Positions 19,466 to 28,746 of a stretch of DNA of 64,000 bases are shown here, piece by piece (the stretch's first letter is position 1; each line of letters starts with the position of its first letter). Below the pieces are notes generated by a model. That model was not told the DNA's origin and made no database searches. It saw only the letters and a list, made by a program, of their open reading frames with translations. The DNA comes from Rhodococcus oxybenzonivorans (GTDB taxonomy: Bacteria; Actinomycetota; Actinomycetes; Mycobacteriales; Mycobacteriaceae): assembly GCF_003130705.1 (NCBI RefSeq), contig NZ_CP021356.1, forward strand, positions 124,001 to 188,000, read 5' to 3'. The translations under genes were made by a program, and so were the position numbers.

Positions 19466-20653
19466 TCACCTCGAGAGAAAATCGTCGTGCTCAGTGTGGG
19501 CGCGTTGGACGAGGTCCATCAACTGTTGCTCTTCCCTGACCAATTGACGGTATTTCGGTGTCAGCTCCCGAAGTTGTTGTTCCTCGGCAAGTAGCTTGTT
19601 GTAGATCCTGTCCCGTTCGGCGAGATCGGCGGTGTACCCGAGATCCAGATAGGCGGTGGCGTGACGGCGCGCACCCGAGATCGCGGACTGCGCCTTTCCT
19701 CGGGGGCTGCGGACCGATGCCACGACCGTGACAATCAGGACCCCGACAATCACCCCCAGGGACAGGCCCGTGCTGATGACCACGACGGGCACCGGGTTGC
19801 CATCGTTGACGAACGGCACGTTGTTCTCGTGAAGCGCATGCAGGATCAGCTTGACGCCGATGAATCCCAGAATGGCCGCCAACCCGTAGGAGAGGTAGAC
19901 CAGACGATCCAGGAGTCCGTCGAGTAGGAAATACAGCTGACGCAGACCCAACAACGAGAAGACCGTCGCGGTGAACACAATGTAGACGTTCTGTGTCAGC
20001 CCGAATATTGCCGGGATGGAGTCCAGTGCGAAGAGGAGGTCTGTGCCGCCGATCGCCACCATGACCAGCAGCATCGGGGTCATGGCCCGTTTGCCCTTGT
20101 CAAGGGTGAACAGCTTGTCGCCGTCGTAATAGTCGGTGGTGTGGAACAACTTTCTAGCCAGACGGATGATGAAGTTATCGGCGGAATGCGACTCCTCCCC
20201 TTCGGGTTTGAGCAGGTTCCCCGCGGTAATCAACAAGATCAGGCCGAACAGGTAGAACACCCATGCGAACGAGTTGATCAGTGCCGAACCCAGAAATATG
20301 AACCCGGTCCGGGCAACAAGCGAGAAGACGATGCCGAACAACAACACCTTCTGCTGATCCTCGCGCGGGACCCGGAAACTGGACATGATGATCAGAAACA
20401 CGAACAGGTTGTCCACCGAGAGGGCCTTCTCCGTCACATAACCGGCGAAGTACTCCGATCCCATCTCGGTGCCGCCGAAGACCCAAACCACAACGCCGAA
20501 GAGGACCGCGACCCCGACGTACAGTGAAGACCAGATAGCTGCTTCCCGCAATGTCGGGGTGTGCGCCTTACGAACATGGACGAAGAAGTCGAACGCGAGC
20601 AGACCGAGAATCACCAGGATCGTCACACCCCAGACGAGCGGAGAAACTTGCAT
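19466..20653 (-). CDS. TerC/Alx-family integral membrane protein
   Basis: 395 residues with about nine membrane helices. The signature KALSVDNLFVFLIIMSSFRVP and the second acidic repeat GTDLLFALDSIPAIFGLT place conserved Asp residues in the membrane, as in TerC/Alx proteins linked to manganese export, tellurite resistance and metalation of exported proteins. The C-terminus has a cytoplasmic coiled coil (DRIYNKLLAEEQQLREL) that is not universal in the family. It lies just downstream of BlaI/M56 pair 1 on the same strand, with a 166-bp gap. Confidence 0.92.
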   Translation of the reverse strand: MQVSPLVWGVTILVILGLLAFDFFVHVRKAHTPTLREAAIWSSLYVGVAVLFGVVVWVFGGTEMGSEYFAGYVTEKALSVDNLFVFLIIMSSFRVPREDQQKVLLFGIVFSLVARTGFIFLGSALINSFAWVFYLFGLILLITAGNLLKPEGEESHSADNFIIRLARKLFHTTDYYDGDKLFTLDKGKRAMTPMLLVMVAIGGTDLLFALDSIPAIFGLTQNVYIVFTATVFSLLGLRQLYFLLDGLLDRLVYLSYGLAAILGFIGVKLILHALHENNVPFVNDGNPVPVVVISTGLSLGVIVGVLIVTVVASVRSPRGKAQSAISGARRHATAYLDLGYTADLAERDRIYNKLLAEEQQLRELTPKYRQLVREEQQLMDLVQRAHTEHDDFLSR

Positions 20654-20819
20654 TGTTCCTGCTTTCGGCGAGTCGAATCGGCCGGGACCGGATCAGGTCC
20701 GCAAGTTTCAGTCTGCGTTCATGCACGCTATTTCGCCACGGTGCCTCCGAACACCGTCCGCGAGACCGGATGTCAGGCCGCGGCGCGCCGCTGCGAGCGT
20801 GGATGTTCGGACGATCTCG

Positions 20820-21734
20820 TCACGCCTGAAGATGCACGACAGTCAGTGGGGCGGCGATCACCCCGCCCGTCACCACAGCCAACGTCACCCGGTCGCGAAC
20901 TCGTTGCGCGGCGCTCGCCGGTGAAGCGAGCCGTTGGGCGCGGGCAAGGACGCCGACCGACGACGCGCCGAGCGCATGCGCAGGTGCCGGCGAAGGACCG
21001 GTCAACGCGACGAGAGCGCCGAGCACGCACCCGGACCCGTGAACCCGCGCAGCGCCATCGTCGGCGCACATCTCCAACAAGCGCGCGAGATCGGCATTCG
21101 CGGTGGCGAACAGCCGCACCCGTGGCAGCACCTGACTGATGGCCCGGGTCACCTCGAGGATCGCGTGGTGCCGACCCGCCAAGTGCGCGCGCTCATGCGC
21201 CAGCACGGCGTTCAGATGACGCTCGTCCAGAACAGCAACAGCGCCGCTGCTGATCACGATCGTCGACCGTCGACCGGCGACACAGTAGGCGACCCGCTCC
21301 GGCGCGTCGACAAGTACTGCATCCCATTCACCCACGGTGCGTCCGAGACCTCGGACCAAATGTGCGTGTCGGCGGGTGTGCTTCCTGCTGCGTGCCACGC
21401 TCCGGCACACCCGCGCGGTCAACAGGAGCAGTGCTCCCGTGGAGAAGATCAGGAGTCCGAGGGACAGTCCCACGTGTCCGGTGACCAGGTCATGGACAGC
21501 GGACACGTGCGCGTCTACGACAGCCCGTCCGAAATGGCTGCGCTGAGACAGCACTTCGAACAGAAGAATCGTTGAGGAAGCCACCCACGACGCAACGACG
21601 GTACTGATTGTCAGCAACCACACCGCGACAGCGAGTCGGGGAACCGAACCGGTGCGGGTCACGGCGGGAAGCACACGAGGCGCTACCACCGCAACTACAT
21701 AGCTGTAGAGCAGCAGACACGCGGCCGCGGTCAT
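20820..21734 (-). CDS. M56-family (BlaR1/MecR1-like) membrane zinc peptidase, copy 1
   Basis: 304 residues. Three N-terminal hydrophobic segments come first, then a cytoplasmic protease region with the zinc motif HERAHLAGRHH (HExxH) and a downstream Glu-containing LLEMCADDGAAR, and a final membrane helix. It has no penicillin-binding sensor domain, like the short actinobacterial M56 proteins. Its start overlaps the blaI-like stop by 4 bp. The known family role is cleavage or inactivation of the partner BlaI repressor on a signal. Confidence 0.88.
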   Translation of the reverse strand: MTAAACLLLYSYVVAVVAPRVLPAVTRTGSVPRLAVAVWLLTISTVVASWVASSTILLFEVLSQRSHFGRAVVDAHVSAVHDLVTGHVGLSLGLLIFSTGALLLLTARVCRSVARSRKHTRRHAHLVRGLGRTVGEWDAVLVDAPERVAYCVAGRRSTIVISSGAVAVLDERHLNAVLAHERAHLAGRHHAILEVTRAISQVLPRVRLFATANADLARLLEMCADDGAARVHGSGCVLGALVALTGPSPAPAHALGASSVGVLARAQRLASPASAAQRVRDRVTLAVVTGGVIAAPLTVVHLQA

Positions 21735-22102
21735 TCGGATTCCCTGCCGGATGCGAGACGTCGTAGGGCGGCGTGCAGGGCGGCCGTATCGTCCTCGGTC
21801 ATCTGCTCGAGGAAATGCGTCAGGACAAGTTCCGGCTGACCACCCTTTCCTAGCGCATGCCGCATGACACGGGCGCTGTATTGCGCGCGCGTGAGGGTAG
21901 GCCTGTACACGAAGGCCCGGCCGCTGCGCTGCCGAGTCAACCAACCCATACGATGAAGGGTATCGAGCGTGCGCATCACCGTCGTATACGCAATCTGGCG
22001 CTCGGCACCCAATTCATCGAACACTTGAGCACCCGAAACGCTGTCTGTCCGACTCCACAGCGACTCCATCACCGCCGCCTCCAATTCGCTGAATCGGCGC
22101 AC
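21731..22102 (-). CDS. BlaI/MecI-family winged-helix repressor, copy 1
   Basis: 123 residues from a GTG after CAGGAGG. The winged helix is FSELEAAVMESLWSR, the recognition region is QIAYTTVMRTLDTLHRMGWL, and the wing is RQRSGRAFVYRP. The C-terminal dimerisation helices follow. It binds DNA as a dimer and is usually removed by the coupled M56 protease. An 18-bp TCTAC-N8-GTAGA palindrome 88 bp upstream may be its own operator; it differs from the CTACTA motif. Confidence 0.92.
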   Translation of the reverse strand: MRRFSELEAAVMESLWSRTDSVSGAQVFDELGAERQIAYTTVMRTLDTLHRMGWLTRQRSGRAFVYRPTLTRAQYSARVMRHALGKGGQPELVLTHFLEQMTEDDTAALHAALRRLASGRESE

Positions 22103-22189
22103 GTCACCTCCTGACCTTCGAAGACGGTGTGAAAATGTGGTGTGGCGATCACTGGTGGGGACGCCGAAAGCGTCCGTGACCGAGTACTG

Positions 22190-22207
22190 TCTACCACCGA
22201 TTGTAGA
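22190..22207. promoter_or_regulatory. Inverted repeat before BlaI copy 1
   Basis: TCTAC-N8-GTAGA with perfect 5-bp arms. It may be the autoregulatory site of BlaI copy 1. It lacks the full CTACTATG arm of the other operators, so this repressor may have a different specificity. Confidence 0.4.
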
Positions 22208-22913
22208 ACGCCGAAGCGCGTACCCAGCCGCGCGGAAAAAGACCAGGCACGCCCATGTACCGCTATCCAAGGTTACCGAGGTCAGCGGAATCGTAGGATG
22301 AGCATGTCGACTGCGCCGCCGCGGCAGGCACCCGTGCCGGTGGATTTGAACCCTGTCGGGATCGGTGACATCACACATAGCTTCCGGATCTGCACGCTGT
22401 CTTCGATGCCACCACCGACACCGGCTCCTCCAAATTCGGGGCGGACTGTGCCAAGAACATTGAGCGGCCGGTTCGGGAGCGGTGGCTAACGATCCCGCCT
22501 GTTACTCCGACAGCGGCACTCTTGAGGTCACGGTTGGACGGGCGCCGCGTCCGGAGACCCAGGCTCTGTGGTTGCAGTCTTCTGCAAACCTCGGCCCCGG
22601 ATTCGACGGCGCCCGCGAAAGCTACCGTAGCGTGAGTCCCTGAGCTCCGGCTGTGAATCCCAGGGGCATCCATAGCCGTTCAGTTCACGCGGTCGAGGAT
22701 CGAGGTTGACGTCAATCGCGGTTAGCGGTCCGGAGACGGTTTCCCCGTGAGAATCCCTGCGGGACACATTCTCGAGGACACCGCAAGATGCCTGGTCGCG
22801 CGGCACCCCTCCACCGGCATCGATAATTGGTCCAGGATAGCAATGCCCCAGCGTCGAAGGGCCACGCAGGGCGCAACCCCGGAGTTGGCCGTTCCCAACG
22901 AGAAATAGCTGCG
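22208..22913. other. Gene-poor stretch with relics
   Basis: No intact gene. On the plus strand, 22578-22607 reads SSANLGPGFD, the ATP-loop signature of homoserine kinase, inside an open but start-less frame. This may be a tiny relic or chance. The region immediately after the truncated kinase gene does not contain a readable HATPase domain. Confidence 0.4.
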
Positions 22914-23852
22914 TCAGCTTGTCTCGGATGTGTGACTCTCTCGAGCACGGTCGACCAACTCCCCCACCCTGCGAGAGAGTTCGTCGATCTGCGCGATCAC
23001 GTCTGAGGACAAAGCGTCTCGCTCGGCGTCGCTCAGTTGTAGCACGTTGTCGTTGCTGGCCATGATGAGCAACTCGAGGTTGGTGCGCAGTGCGGTCAGA
23101 GGAGTGAGTAGTTCTCGTCCGGCGTCTACGATCAGTGCTCGCTGGTGATCGCGAGACCGGCTCAGGGCTTCGAGCATCATGTTGAAACTGGCTGCGTATT
23201 GGGCAACTTCGTCGTGTCCGCGGACGAGGATCGGTTGAAGATCCTGCGTTTCTGCGACACGCCGCGTGGAGAGCACGAGTCGGCGGACCGGCCGGAGTCC
23301 GGTGTTGATCGCGGCGGATCCGGCGAAGATCGACAAGACGATCAAGAATCCGCCGAGTGAAGTCAGCGCGAGAAGTAGCTTGCCCAGTATTACCCGGGTT
23401 GGTTTCAACGATTCGGCGACAACCAGGGTCTCGCCGGTCGGCATCTTTTTCGCGAGTACCTGATAACCTGCGAGTTCACGGATGGAGACGGGCTCAAGCC
23501 CCTGCGCCACCGCAATTTCGGGACCGTCGCGAAGGACGGATTCGTCGCGGAAGAGGGGGCTGGGTGCGGCAACCACATCCCCAGATTGGGTGATCAACGC
23601 GACTTCGAGGGTCTTTGTCGTCCCGAGCCCGAAGAACTCCAGGGGTGCACCCGAGTGGGCGCTGGCGATTATGACGTCGGCTTCGCGATTGAGCCGATCG
23701 TTGATCTGTGCGCGCAGAGAATATTCGGTGACGAAATAGATCGCCACGACGGAGACAAAGACAGCGACCGCGGCCAGGGCTGCGGTCAGCAGGTTGACCC
23801 TGCTGCGCAGCGAAATACGTGGAACTCTCGTCCCCATCGTCGGTGTGATCAT
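22914..23852 (-). CDS. Truncated sensor kinase lacking the ATPase domain
   Basis: 312 residues, compared with roughly 450-500 for MprB-like kinases. It has a membrane helix (20-45), an extracytoplasmic part (45-155), a second helix (155-185), a HAMP domain (about 185-240) and a HisKA-like helix. The phosphorylation site reads DAGRELLTPL, so the acceptor His is replaced by Arg at residue 246. The protein stops before any HATPase. No response regulator gene is adjacent. It cannot autophosphorylate as written; it is either a decayed gene or a receptor-like scaffold. Confidence 0.8.
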   Translation of the reverse strand: MITPTMGTRVPRISLRSRVNLLTAALAAVAVFVSVVAIYFVTEYSLRAQINDRLNREADVIIASAHSGAPLEFFGLGTTKTLEVALITQSGDVVAAPSPLFRDESVLRDGPEIAVAQGLEPVSIRELAGYQVLAKKMPTGETLVVAESLKPTRVILGKLLLALTSLGGFLIVLSIFAGSAAINTGLRPVRRLVLSTRRVAETQDLQPILVRGHDEVAQYAASFNMMLEALSRSRDHQRALIVDAGRELLTPLTALRTNLELLIMASNDNVLQLSDAERDALSSDVIAQIDELSRRVGELVDRARESHTSETS

Positions 23853-24251
23853 GCGTCGGTCAGCGGTTGATGAGGAGCGTTAGCGACGGGACGGGCGAGG
23901 GTTGCGATCACGCCTGCGGGAGAGCGCCGTATCGGTGTCGGACAACTTTGCAGTGATGTGCGTGCCCTCTGAGAGCAGACGCCCTCGGCCGCCTCCCTCA
24001 GGCTCTGGTGGCGTCGATGCCGAGTGCATAACTCATCCGGCGGCTTGGGTAGGTGCGACGTGCGTTGGCGTTCTGTTTGCGCTTGGCGGGGCCATGCGAC
24101 AGATGTGCGTGAAACGGTTTCGGCGGTATACGTCATGATTCGATGCCATCTGGGCTGATGTCGGCCTTGTCGCGTGTTCCCGAACGCAGTTGAACAGAAT
24201 TGCGGGTTTCGATCGGGCGGCTGACGGTTGGCGGCCGCGAAGATCGGCAGT
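23853..24251. other. Intergenic, no gene recognised
   Basis: About 400 bp without a convincing reading frame or structured element. Confidence 0.45.
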
Positions 24252-24440
24252 TTACCGGTTTCTCGGCTGCGCGGCGTGCTCGGCATTGAGTCGGTGGATC
24301 TCTGAACGCAGCCGCGCCATTTGTCGCTCTGCACTGCTCGTACCGTGATCCTTGTTCTTGCCCCGCGACATCAGCCAGATCATTGCGGCCATCCCAATTG
24401 GGCAGGCCAGAATGACGACAGCGAATGGCATCAATCCCAT
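24252..24440 (-). CDS. Small Met-rich membrane protein with coiled-coil tail, copy 1
   Basis: 62 residues, with AAAGGAGAA seven bases before the ATG. The N-terminal helix contains VVILACPIGMAAMIWLMSRG with a Cys-Pro and several Met. A charged coiled coil follows (QMARLRSEIHRLNAEHAA). An equally long paralogue lies at 36708-36896 with the same ACPIG and Met pattern. The thiol/thioether-rich helix could bind copper, but this is inference. A perfect BlaI-type operator lies 54 bp upstream. Confidence 0.75.
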   Translation of the reverse strand: MGLMPFAVVILACPIGMAAMIWLMSRGKNKDHGTSSAERQMARLRSEIHRLNAEHAAQPRNR

Positions 24441-24493
24441 GAGTTCTCCTTTGTCGTGCCGTCGGATCTTCCTCCGCCGGCCAGGCCTGCGAT

Positions 24494-24512
24494 CTACTAT
24501 CTAAGATAGTAG
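24494..24512. promoter_or_regulatory. BlaI-type operator 4
   Basis: CTACTATC-TAA-GATAGTAG, perfect 8-bp arms, 54 bp before the small membrane protein start on the minus strand. Confidence 0.85.
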
Positions 24513-24607
24513 ATGGGCTATTGTCGACGCCTTCTCTCACCAGAGTATGGAGACGGCCGGCAGACAGGCCCTCGCAGCAGCGATGGTCACGCTCGTAGCC
24601 GGTGCGC

Positions 24608-25627
24608 TCACCGTAGATGCGCCAGGGGGTCGCCGGGAGTGACGCCGATGTGTATGTGATCCTGGTGGACATCATCGGTGAAGAAACCCTTGCGCTCCGC
24701 ATTGAGGTCGAAGGGGCCGCCCACCTCGGTGGCGCCGAGTTCGGATGCGCGTTGCATGAAACGCGCGAGGACGCTGGGCGACATCGTCGGATCGATTACC
24801 GTCTTCCCATCGATCTCCCGGATGTCGACCGCTCGCCCCACCGCATGGTTGGACACGCGTGAAGTGGGAAAGACGGTTTGGATGTGTCCGGTGTGGATCA
24901 CCTGGATCCCGAGCTCGTAGTCCTCGGCCAGACCCAGCAGAATCTGCAATATCTGTTCGTCGACCCGACCGGTGTTGACATCCGTCTGTGCCGGCGAGGA
25001 CAGCCTGATGCGACGATCGGTCAGCACCTCGGTGGCGGCGGCACTCAAAGGCACAGCCGACCCGAGGGAGGTCGGTGGATTGATTCGATCAACCTCCCAC
25101 ATTCCTCCAGCACGGCGAAGTAGCCGCACGTCGAGAGCCAGCTGCCGGCTGGTGATACCGCCAGGTCCGCGGAGCTGCTGATCGAACAACACGATCACCG
25201 CTGCGGTATCGGTGGTTATGCCCCCGTACTGCGGGTAAACCACCTGCACAGAACTCGATTCTGCTCCGGGGACCTCGAGGATCGATGCGGTCAGGGGCGC
25301 CTGCGGTACGGCGCCGGATCCCTCCGAAGAGGCCTGCACACCTCGAGCCGTGCGCCAAGTTCCAGCCGACTCGATGAACGCCGTCGCGGTCTGTTTGACT
25401 TCCGGCAACACCTCACCTGGCCCGGCCTTCCATCCGCTTGTCTGGGGGGAGAGCTGCGCGGGCTGAGCGCCGGGCGCTGGCGCGCCATCGGCAGCGGCGG
25501 GAGCTTTCGGATCGAGAGGATGCGTGTCTGCCCGCGGGTTGGTCCGATTCAGTGCACAGGAAGCGAGGGCCGCTGCCGGGAGTGAGACCATCAGCGCTAA
25601 GGCCCTCCGGCGGGGCAGATCACTCAC
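24608..25627 (-). CDS. Lipoprotein with M15-like D-Ala-D-Ala peptidase domain
   Basis: 339 residues from a GTG that overlaps the GNAT stop by 4 bp. The signal has an Arg cluster (LPRRRALALMV) and a lipobox ALASC, so the mature protein should be anchored outside the membrane. After a Pro/Ala linker and a central domain, the C-terminus has SNHAVGRAVDI and DDVHQDHIHIGV, the HxxxxxxD and HxDHIHI zinc pattern of M15 peptidases such as VanX/VanY. Trimming of peptidoglycan stems is the likely role. The operon is preceded by operator 5. Confidence 0.8.
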   Translation of the reverse strand: MSDLPRRRALALMVSLPAAALASCALNRTNPRADTHPLDPKAPAAADGAPAPGAQPAQLSPQTSGWKAGPGEVLPEVKQTATAFIESAGTWRTARGVQASSEGSGAVPQAPLTASILEVPGAESSSVQVVYPQYGGITTDTAAVIVLFDQQLRGPGGITSRQLALDVRLLRRAGGMWEVDRINPPTSLGSAVPLSAAATEVLTDRRIRLSSPAQTDVNTGRVDEQILQILLGLAEDYELGIQVIHTGHIQTVFPTSRVSNHAVGRAVDIREIDGKTVIDPTMSPSVLARFMQRASELGATEVGGPFDLNAERKGFFTDDVHQDHIHIGVTPGDPLAHLR

Positions 25628-26421
25628 GTGGATTCCTTACGGTGGTGGACTGTCTCGTTGAGGGGAATGCGGTATACGCGGAGGGGAGCGCCGTCGCGGG
25701 TCGCGCCCTCCTGTACAGCGTGCCATCCGAGTCGTTCGTAGAATCGTGCTGCTGCTTCGGCCGTCCTCTTGGTGACCAGGGTCGCGGTCTCGGCTCCGGC
25801 CGCCCGTGATTCCACGAGGAATCGTTCGACGAGGGCAGTGCCTGTTCCCGTTCCGCGCACCTCCGGATAGAGGGCGACGGCGGACAGAACGGCGGTCCGG
25901 TTCGCCGGAACATGCTCCTGGGCGGTTGCCCGTGGTGTCGGGACCGACCGGAGCAGGCGACGCGTCCAGGGCCCTGCTCGTGTACGCGCGAAGCGAATCG
26001 CGATCTTCGGTCTCCGGATCAGGGCAAGGACACCGACACCGATCAGCTTGCCCAGCGCACGGCGATGCATCAAGATCCCGTTGATATGCGCGGATTGATC
26101 GGTGGCTCCCAGCAGGAATCCGACGATCCGATGGTCGGGGCCGCTTACGTCCTCGACGACGAGCGCGATCGCGTGGGATTCGCCGAGGACGCATGCGTGC
26201 CACTGACGGAGAAACCGATCTCCCAATGCGGGAAACAGGCCCTGCGGCAGCAACTCACGATGTGCCCGTGCGGATTCGGGCAGATCCTCCGGGCTCAATT
26301 GGCGTATGAGCAGAACAACGGATTCAGCGTGGTCGGGAGTACTGAACGGAAGTCGAACGGGTAAGTGCCAACCGACGGGTTCCTTTCCTCGATCGGGTGG
26401 ATCGGGCACGGTCTCGGCCAT
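25624..26421 (-). CDS. GNAT-family N-acetyltransferase
   Basis: 265 residues. The acetyl-CoA site is seen in LSAVALYPEVRGTGTGTALVERFL (Q/RxxGxG/A type), followed by AARFYERLGWHAVQEG. The N-terminal 60 residues are extra and acidic/proline-rich. It is the first gene of a two-gene operon with the M15-like lipoprotein, so a wall precursor or small molecule substrate is possible, but the substrate is unknown. Operator 5 lies 86 bp upstream. Confidence 0.85.
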   Translation of the reverse strand: MAETVPDPPDRGKEPVGWHLPVRLPFSTPDHAESVVLLIRQLSPEDLPESARAHRELLPQGLFPALGDRFLRQWHACVLGESHAIALVVEDVSGPDHRIVGFLLGATDQSAHINGILMHRRALGKLIGVGVLALIRRPKIAIRFARTRAGPWTRRLLRSVPTPRATAQEHVPANRTAVLSAVALYPEVRGTGTGTALVERFLVESRAAGAETATLVTKRTAEAAARFYERLGWHAVQEGATRDGAPLRVYRIPLNETVHHRKEST

Positions 26422-26506
26422 TGACTGCTCCGCTCAGATGCCCGTGGGCTCGCCTCTGGGATCACCGGGTGGCCCATCATCGGTCCACCGGCGACAGGAT
26501 CCGTAA

Positions 26507-26525
26507 CTACTAAGAAGCATAGTAG
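26507..26525. promoter_or_regulatory. BlaI-type operator 5
   Basis: CTACTAAG-AAG-CATAGTAG, seven of eight arm positions paired. It is placed 86 bp before the GNAT start on the minus strand. Confidence 0.75.
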
Positions 26526-26692
26526 TCATTCGGATCCTCTGCCACTGTCGGCGTCCCGGGAAGCGGAGTCCCCTCCTGTAGGTTTTGGCGGTCATCCTCA
26601 TTCTGTGGTGGTGCTACGAGCGCCGACGCGCCACGTGACTCCGGAGCTCCTCGGTCCACGGACGAACACCGTCCGCAGCACGAATCGAGTGG

Positions 26693-28411
26693 CTACGCGC
26701 AAGTCACTATCGGCGATGGGTCGTATGTGACAGTCCGCGTCGTCCGTGAGATCTCTCTGCCGGTGGTGTGATCGGCGATCACCCGGGTGTCACTGGTGGT
26801 GAACCCCTGCGAGCCGGTCGACGGGGTGCAGGAGTCCCCGGACAGTGTCAATTGCTGCGGAGGGGTGTAGTCGTATCGATCACCGGTGATCGATACGACA
26901 TCGACGGTATGGGTGCCCCAGACACGCACCGTGATGTTTGATCCGGTACCGATGGTCTCGATCAGAATCCCGGTGTCGGCAGGGTTCCGGAACTTCAGGT
27001 CGATCGCGCCCTCGAACACCGTCGCCTCGCGGGCAGGGGGATATCTGGAAATGTAGTAGCTGTGCTCGGTGTGCTCGACGTCGTCGAGTCCGGCGAAATA
27101 GGTCGCGTTGTAGAGCGTGGTGGCGAACTGACTGATTCCGCCGCCGACCGCCCTGTCCGGACGCCCGTTGTTGATGATTCCGGATTCGACGTACCCTTGG
27201 TCCTCGCCCCGCGGTCCGGTGAAGTTGTTGAGGGAGAATGTGTCTCCGGGTTTGATCACCGCACCGTTGATTTCTTCCGCGATCCTGCGGATATTCTCCC
27301 CGGACGCTGCGCTGAAGCCGGCGGTGGTGAATTCGCCGATCACCTCCTCGATGCCGAGGCTCTCCGCCTGCTCAGTGGTGAAGTCCGCGGTGGCAGGCAC
27401 GTAGATCGCGTTGACGCTGCGCGGACCCGGTACCGTGTCGGCCACGGACAGGGACTCGAGCGTCTTGATCCAGTCCACAACTTCTCCCTCGCTCGCGGGT
27501 ACGACCTCCGGCCGGCCACCGGACAACCGCACGGTCGCGTCCCGCGGTCGGACTTCAGTAGACGCCAGCTGCGGTCCCAGAATGCCGATGGCGGCCTCGA
27601 TGTCGACTTGCCTCACAAGCCCGCCCCTGCCGTCGGGGGTGAAAGACAAGACCTGGCCGATCCGCTCGCTGCCTATCGTCGCGACCACGCGATTCCTGCC
27701 GATCACCCGCACATCTGCCAGGACAGCGACTTCGGCCAGGGCCCGGCGGACGCCATCCTCGCTCACCGCAGTCGCAGTGGTGTCGACGGGGAGCGTGAGA
27801 ACCTCCGATTCGGCCCACGAATCACGCAGAATCTGCTTGGCCGCATCGACTACGAGGGTGCGACCCGATACCGGCCATACGGCGACCGGATCCCCTCCCT
27901 CGAACACGATGTCGCCCTCGATCGGCGCTCGGTCGACGCCGGGTCGCAACGCCTCGACCGCACCGGTGAGCTGACTCTCATCGACACGCGTGGTCACCCC
28001 GACGTCGCGGAAGGACCAGAACGACGTCAGACGGGTCCACGGGTTCAGCGCCGTCGCGGCGGCGCGATCCAATGTGGCCTCCCAGTCGATGCTCAAACCA
28101 GCCCGTTCTGGCACGATCTCAGCACTCACATCACCCGCGTGTATCCGTATCGGTCGCTCCGCGCGTTCGGCGAGTTCGATGCGGAGCCGCGTCGACGCCT
28201 CGTCCCGGCGCAGTCCAGCGACGTCTATACCGGCAACCACTACACCGCGGGGCAGCTTACCGACCGAGGTGAGAACATCGATCCCGTACGCAGCTGCGCC
28301 CACCGCCGCTAAACCCGCAACCGCCAACCAGAAACCGGGAACCCGTCGACGAGTGGCCGCTGCCTGCTGTCCGCCAGGCATCTCTCCATCGGGTATCGCC
28401 GCACTCGGCAT
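26693..28411 (-). CDS. VanW-family cell-wall protein with peptidoglycan-binding-like repeats
   Basis: 572 residues. One membrane anchor lies at residues 25-50. Two YoaR-like putative peptidoglycan-binding segments follow (about 60-330, for example GVVVAGIDVAGLRRDEA). The VanW domain spans about 370-500 (FTTAGFSAASGENIRRIA, GDTFSLNNFTGPR, AVGGGISQFATTLYNATYFAG). A C-terminal G5-like tail ends VTYDPSPIVTCA. The family is found near glycopeptide resistance and wall genes, though its biochemistry is poorly known. Its ATG follows GAAGGAAG. No CTACTA operator is close. Confidence 0.9.
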   Translation of the reverse strand: MPSAAIPDGEMPGGQQAAATRRRVPGFWLAVAGLAAVGAAAYGIDVLTSVGKLPRGVVVAGIDVAGLRRDEASTRLRIELAERAERPIRIHAGDVSAEIVPERAGLSIDWEATLDRAAATALNPWTRLTSFWSFRDVGVTTRVDESQLTGAVEALRPGVDRAPIEGDIVFEGGDPVAVWPVSGRTLVVDAAKQILRDSWAESEVLTLPVDTTATAVSEDGVRRALAEVAVLADVRVIGRNRVVATIGSERIGQVLSFTPDGRGGLVRQVDIEAAIGILGPQLASTEVRPRDATVRLSGGRPEVVPASEGEVVDWIKTLESLSVADTVPGPRSVNAIYVPATADFTTEQAESLGIEEVIGEFTTAGFSAASGENIRRIAEEINGAVIKPGDTFSLNNFTGPRGEDQGYVESGIINNGRPDRAVGGGISQFATTLYNATYFAGLDDVEHTEHSYYISRYPPAREATVFEGAIDLKFRNPADTGILIETIGTGSNITVRVWGTHTVDVVSITGDRYDYTPPQQLTLSGDSCTPSTGSQGFTTSDTRVIADHTTGREISRTTRTVTYDPSPIVTCA

Positions 28412-28707
28412 GCCACTTCCTTCGTTCTGCAGTGCACCGTCTTAGACAGAGGGCCCGCACCAAGCATGCCGCCGCCCGAATGAAATGTCAGCTTCAATCC
28501 CAGCGCTCGTACCCCTCGACCATCCACCGCAATCACCCCGGGCGCAGGGCTCCGACGGGGCTCGCAGTGCGAGAGGAGGATTCGGCCGACGACTTGCCGT
28601 GTGACGCCCGGCCACATCCCCCATGACATCGACACACGCCCGTAACCACCACCCTGTTCCTTAATGCAACCTGAGAAATACAGAGAAAGTGACCGGCGTC
28701 ACTGCGC

Positions 28708-28740
28708 CTTCACTGGACGTTCACCTACAGTTCATGCGTG
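28708..28740 (+). promoter_or_regulatory. PHO-box-like triple direct repeat
   Basis: Three consecutive 11-base units read CTTCACTGGAC, GTTCACCTACA and GTTCATGCGTG. The spacing and TTCAC core match PhoP (phosphate-response) boxes of actinobacteria. No gene starts within several hundred bases in this direction, so the target may be the hairpin-ended transcript just downstream. Confidence 0.5.
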
Positions 28741-28746
28741 CCCTCG

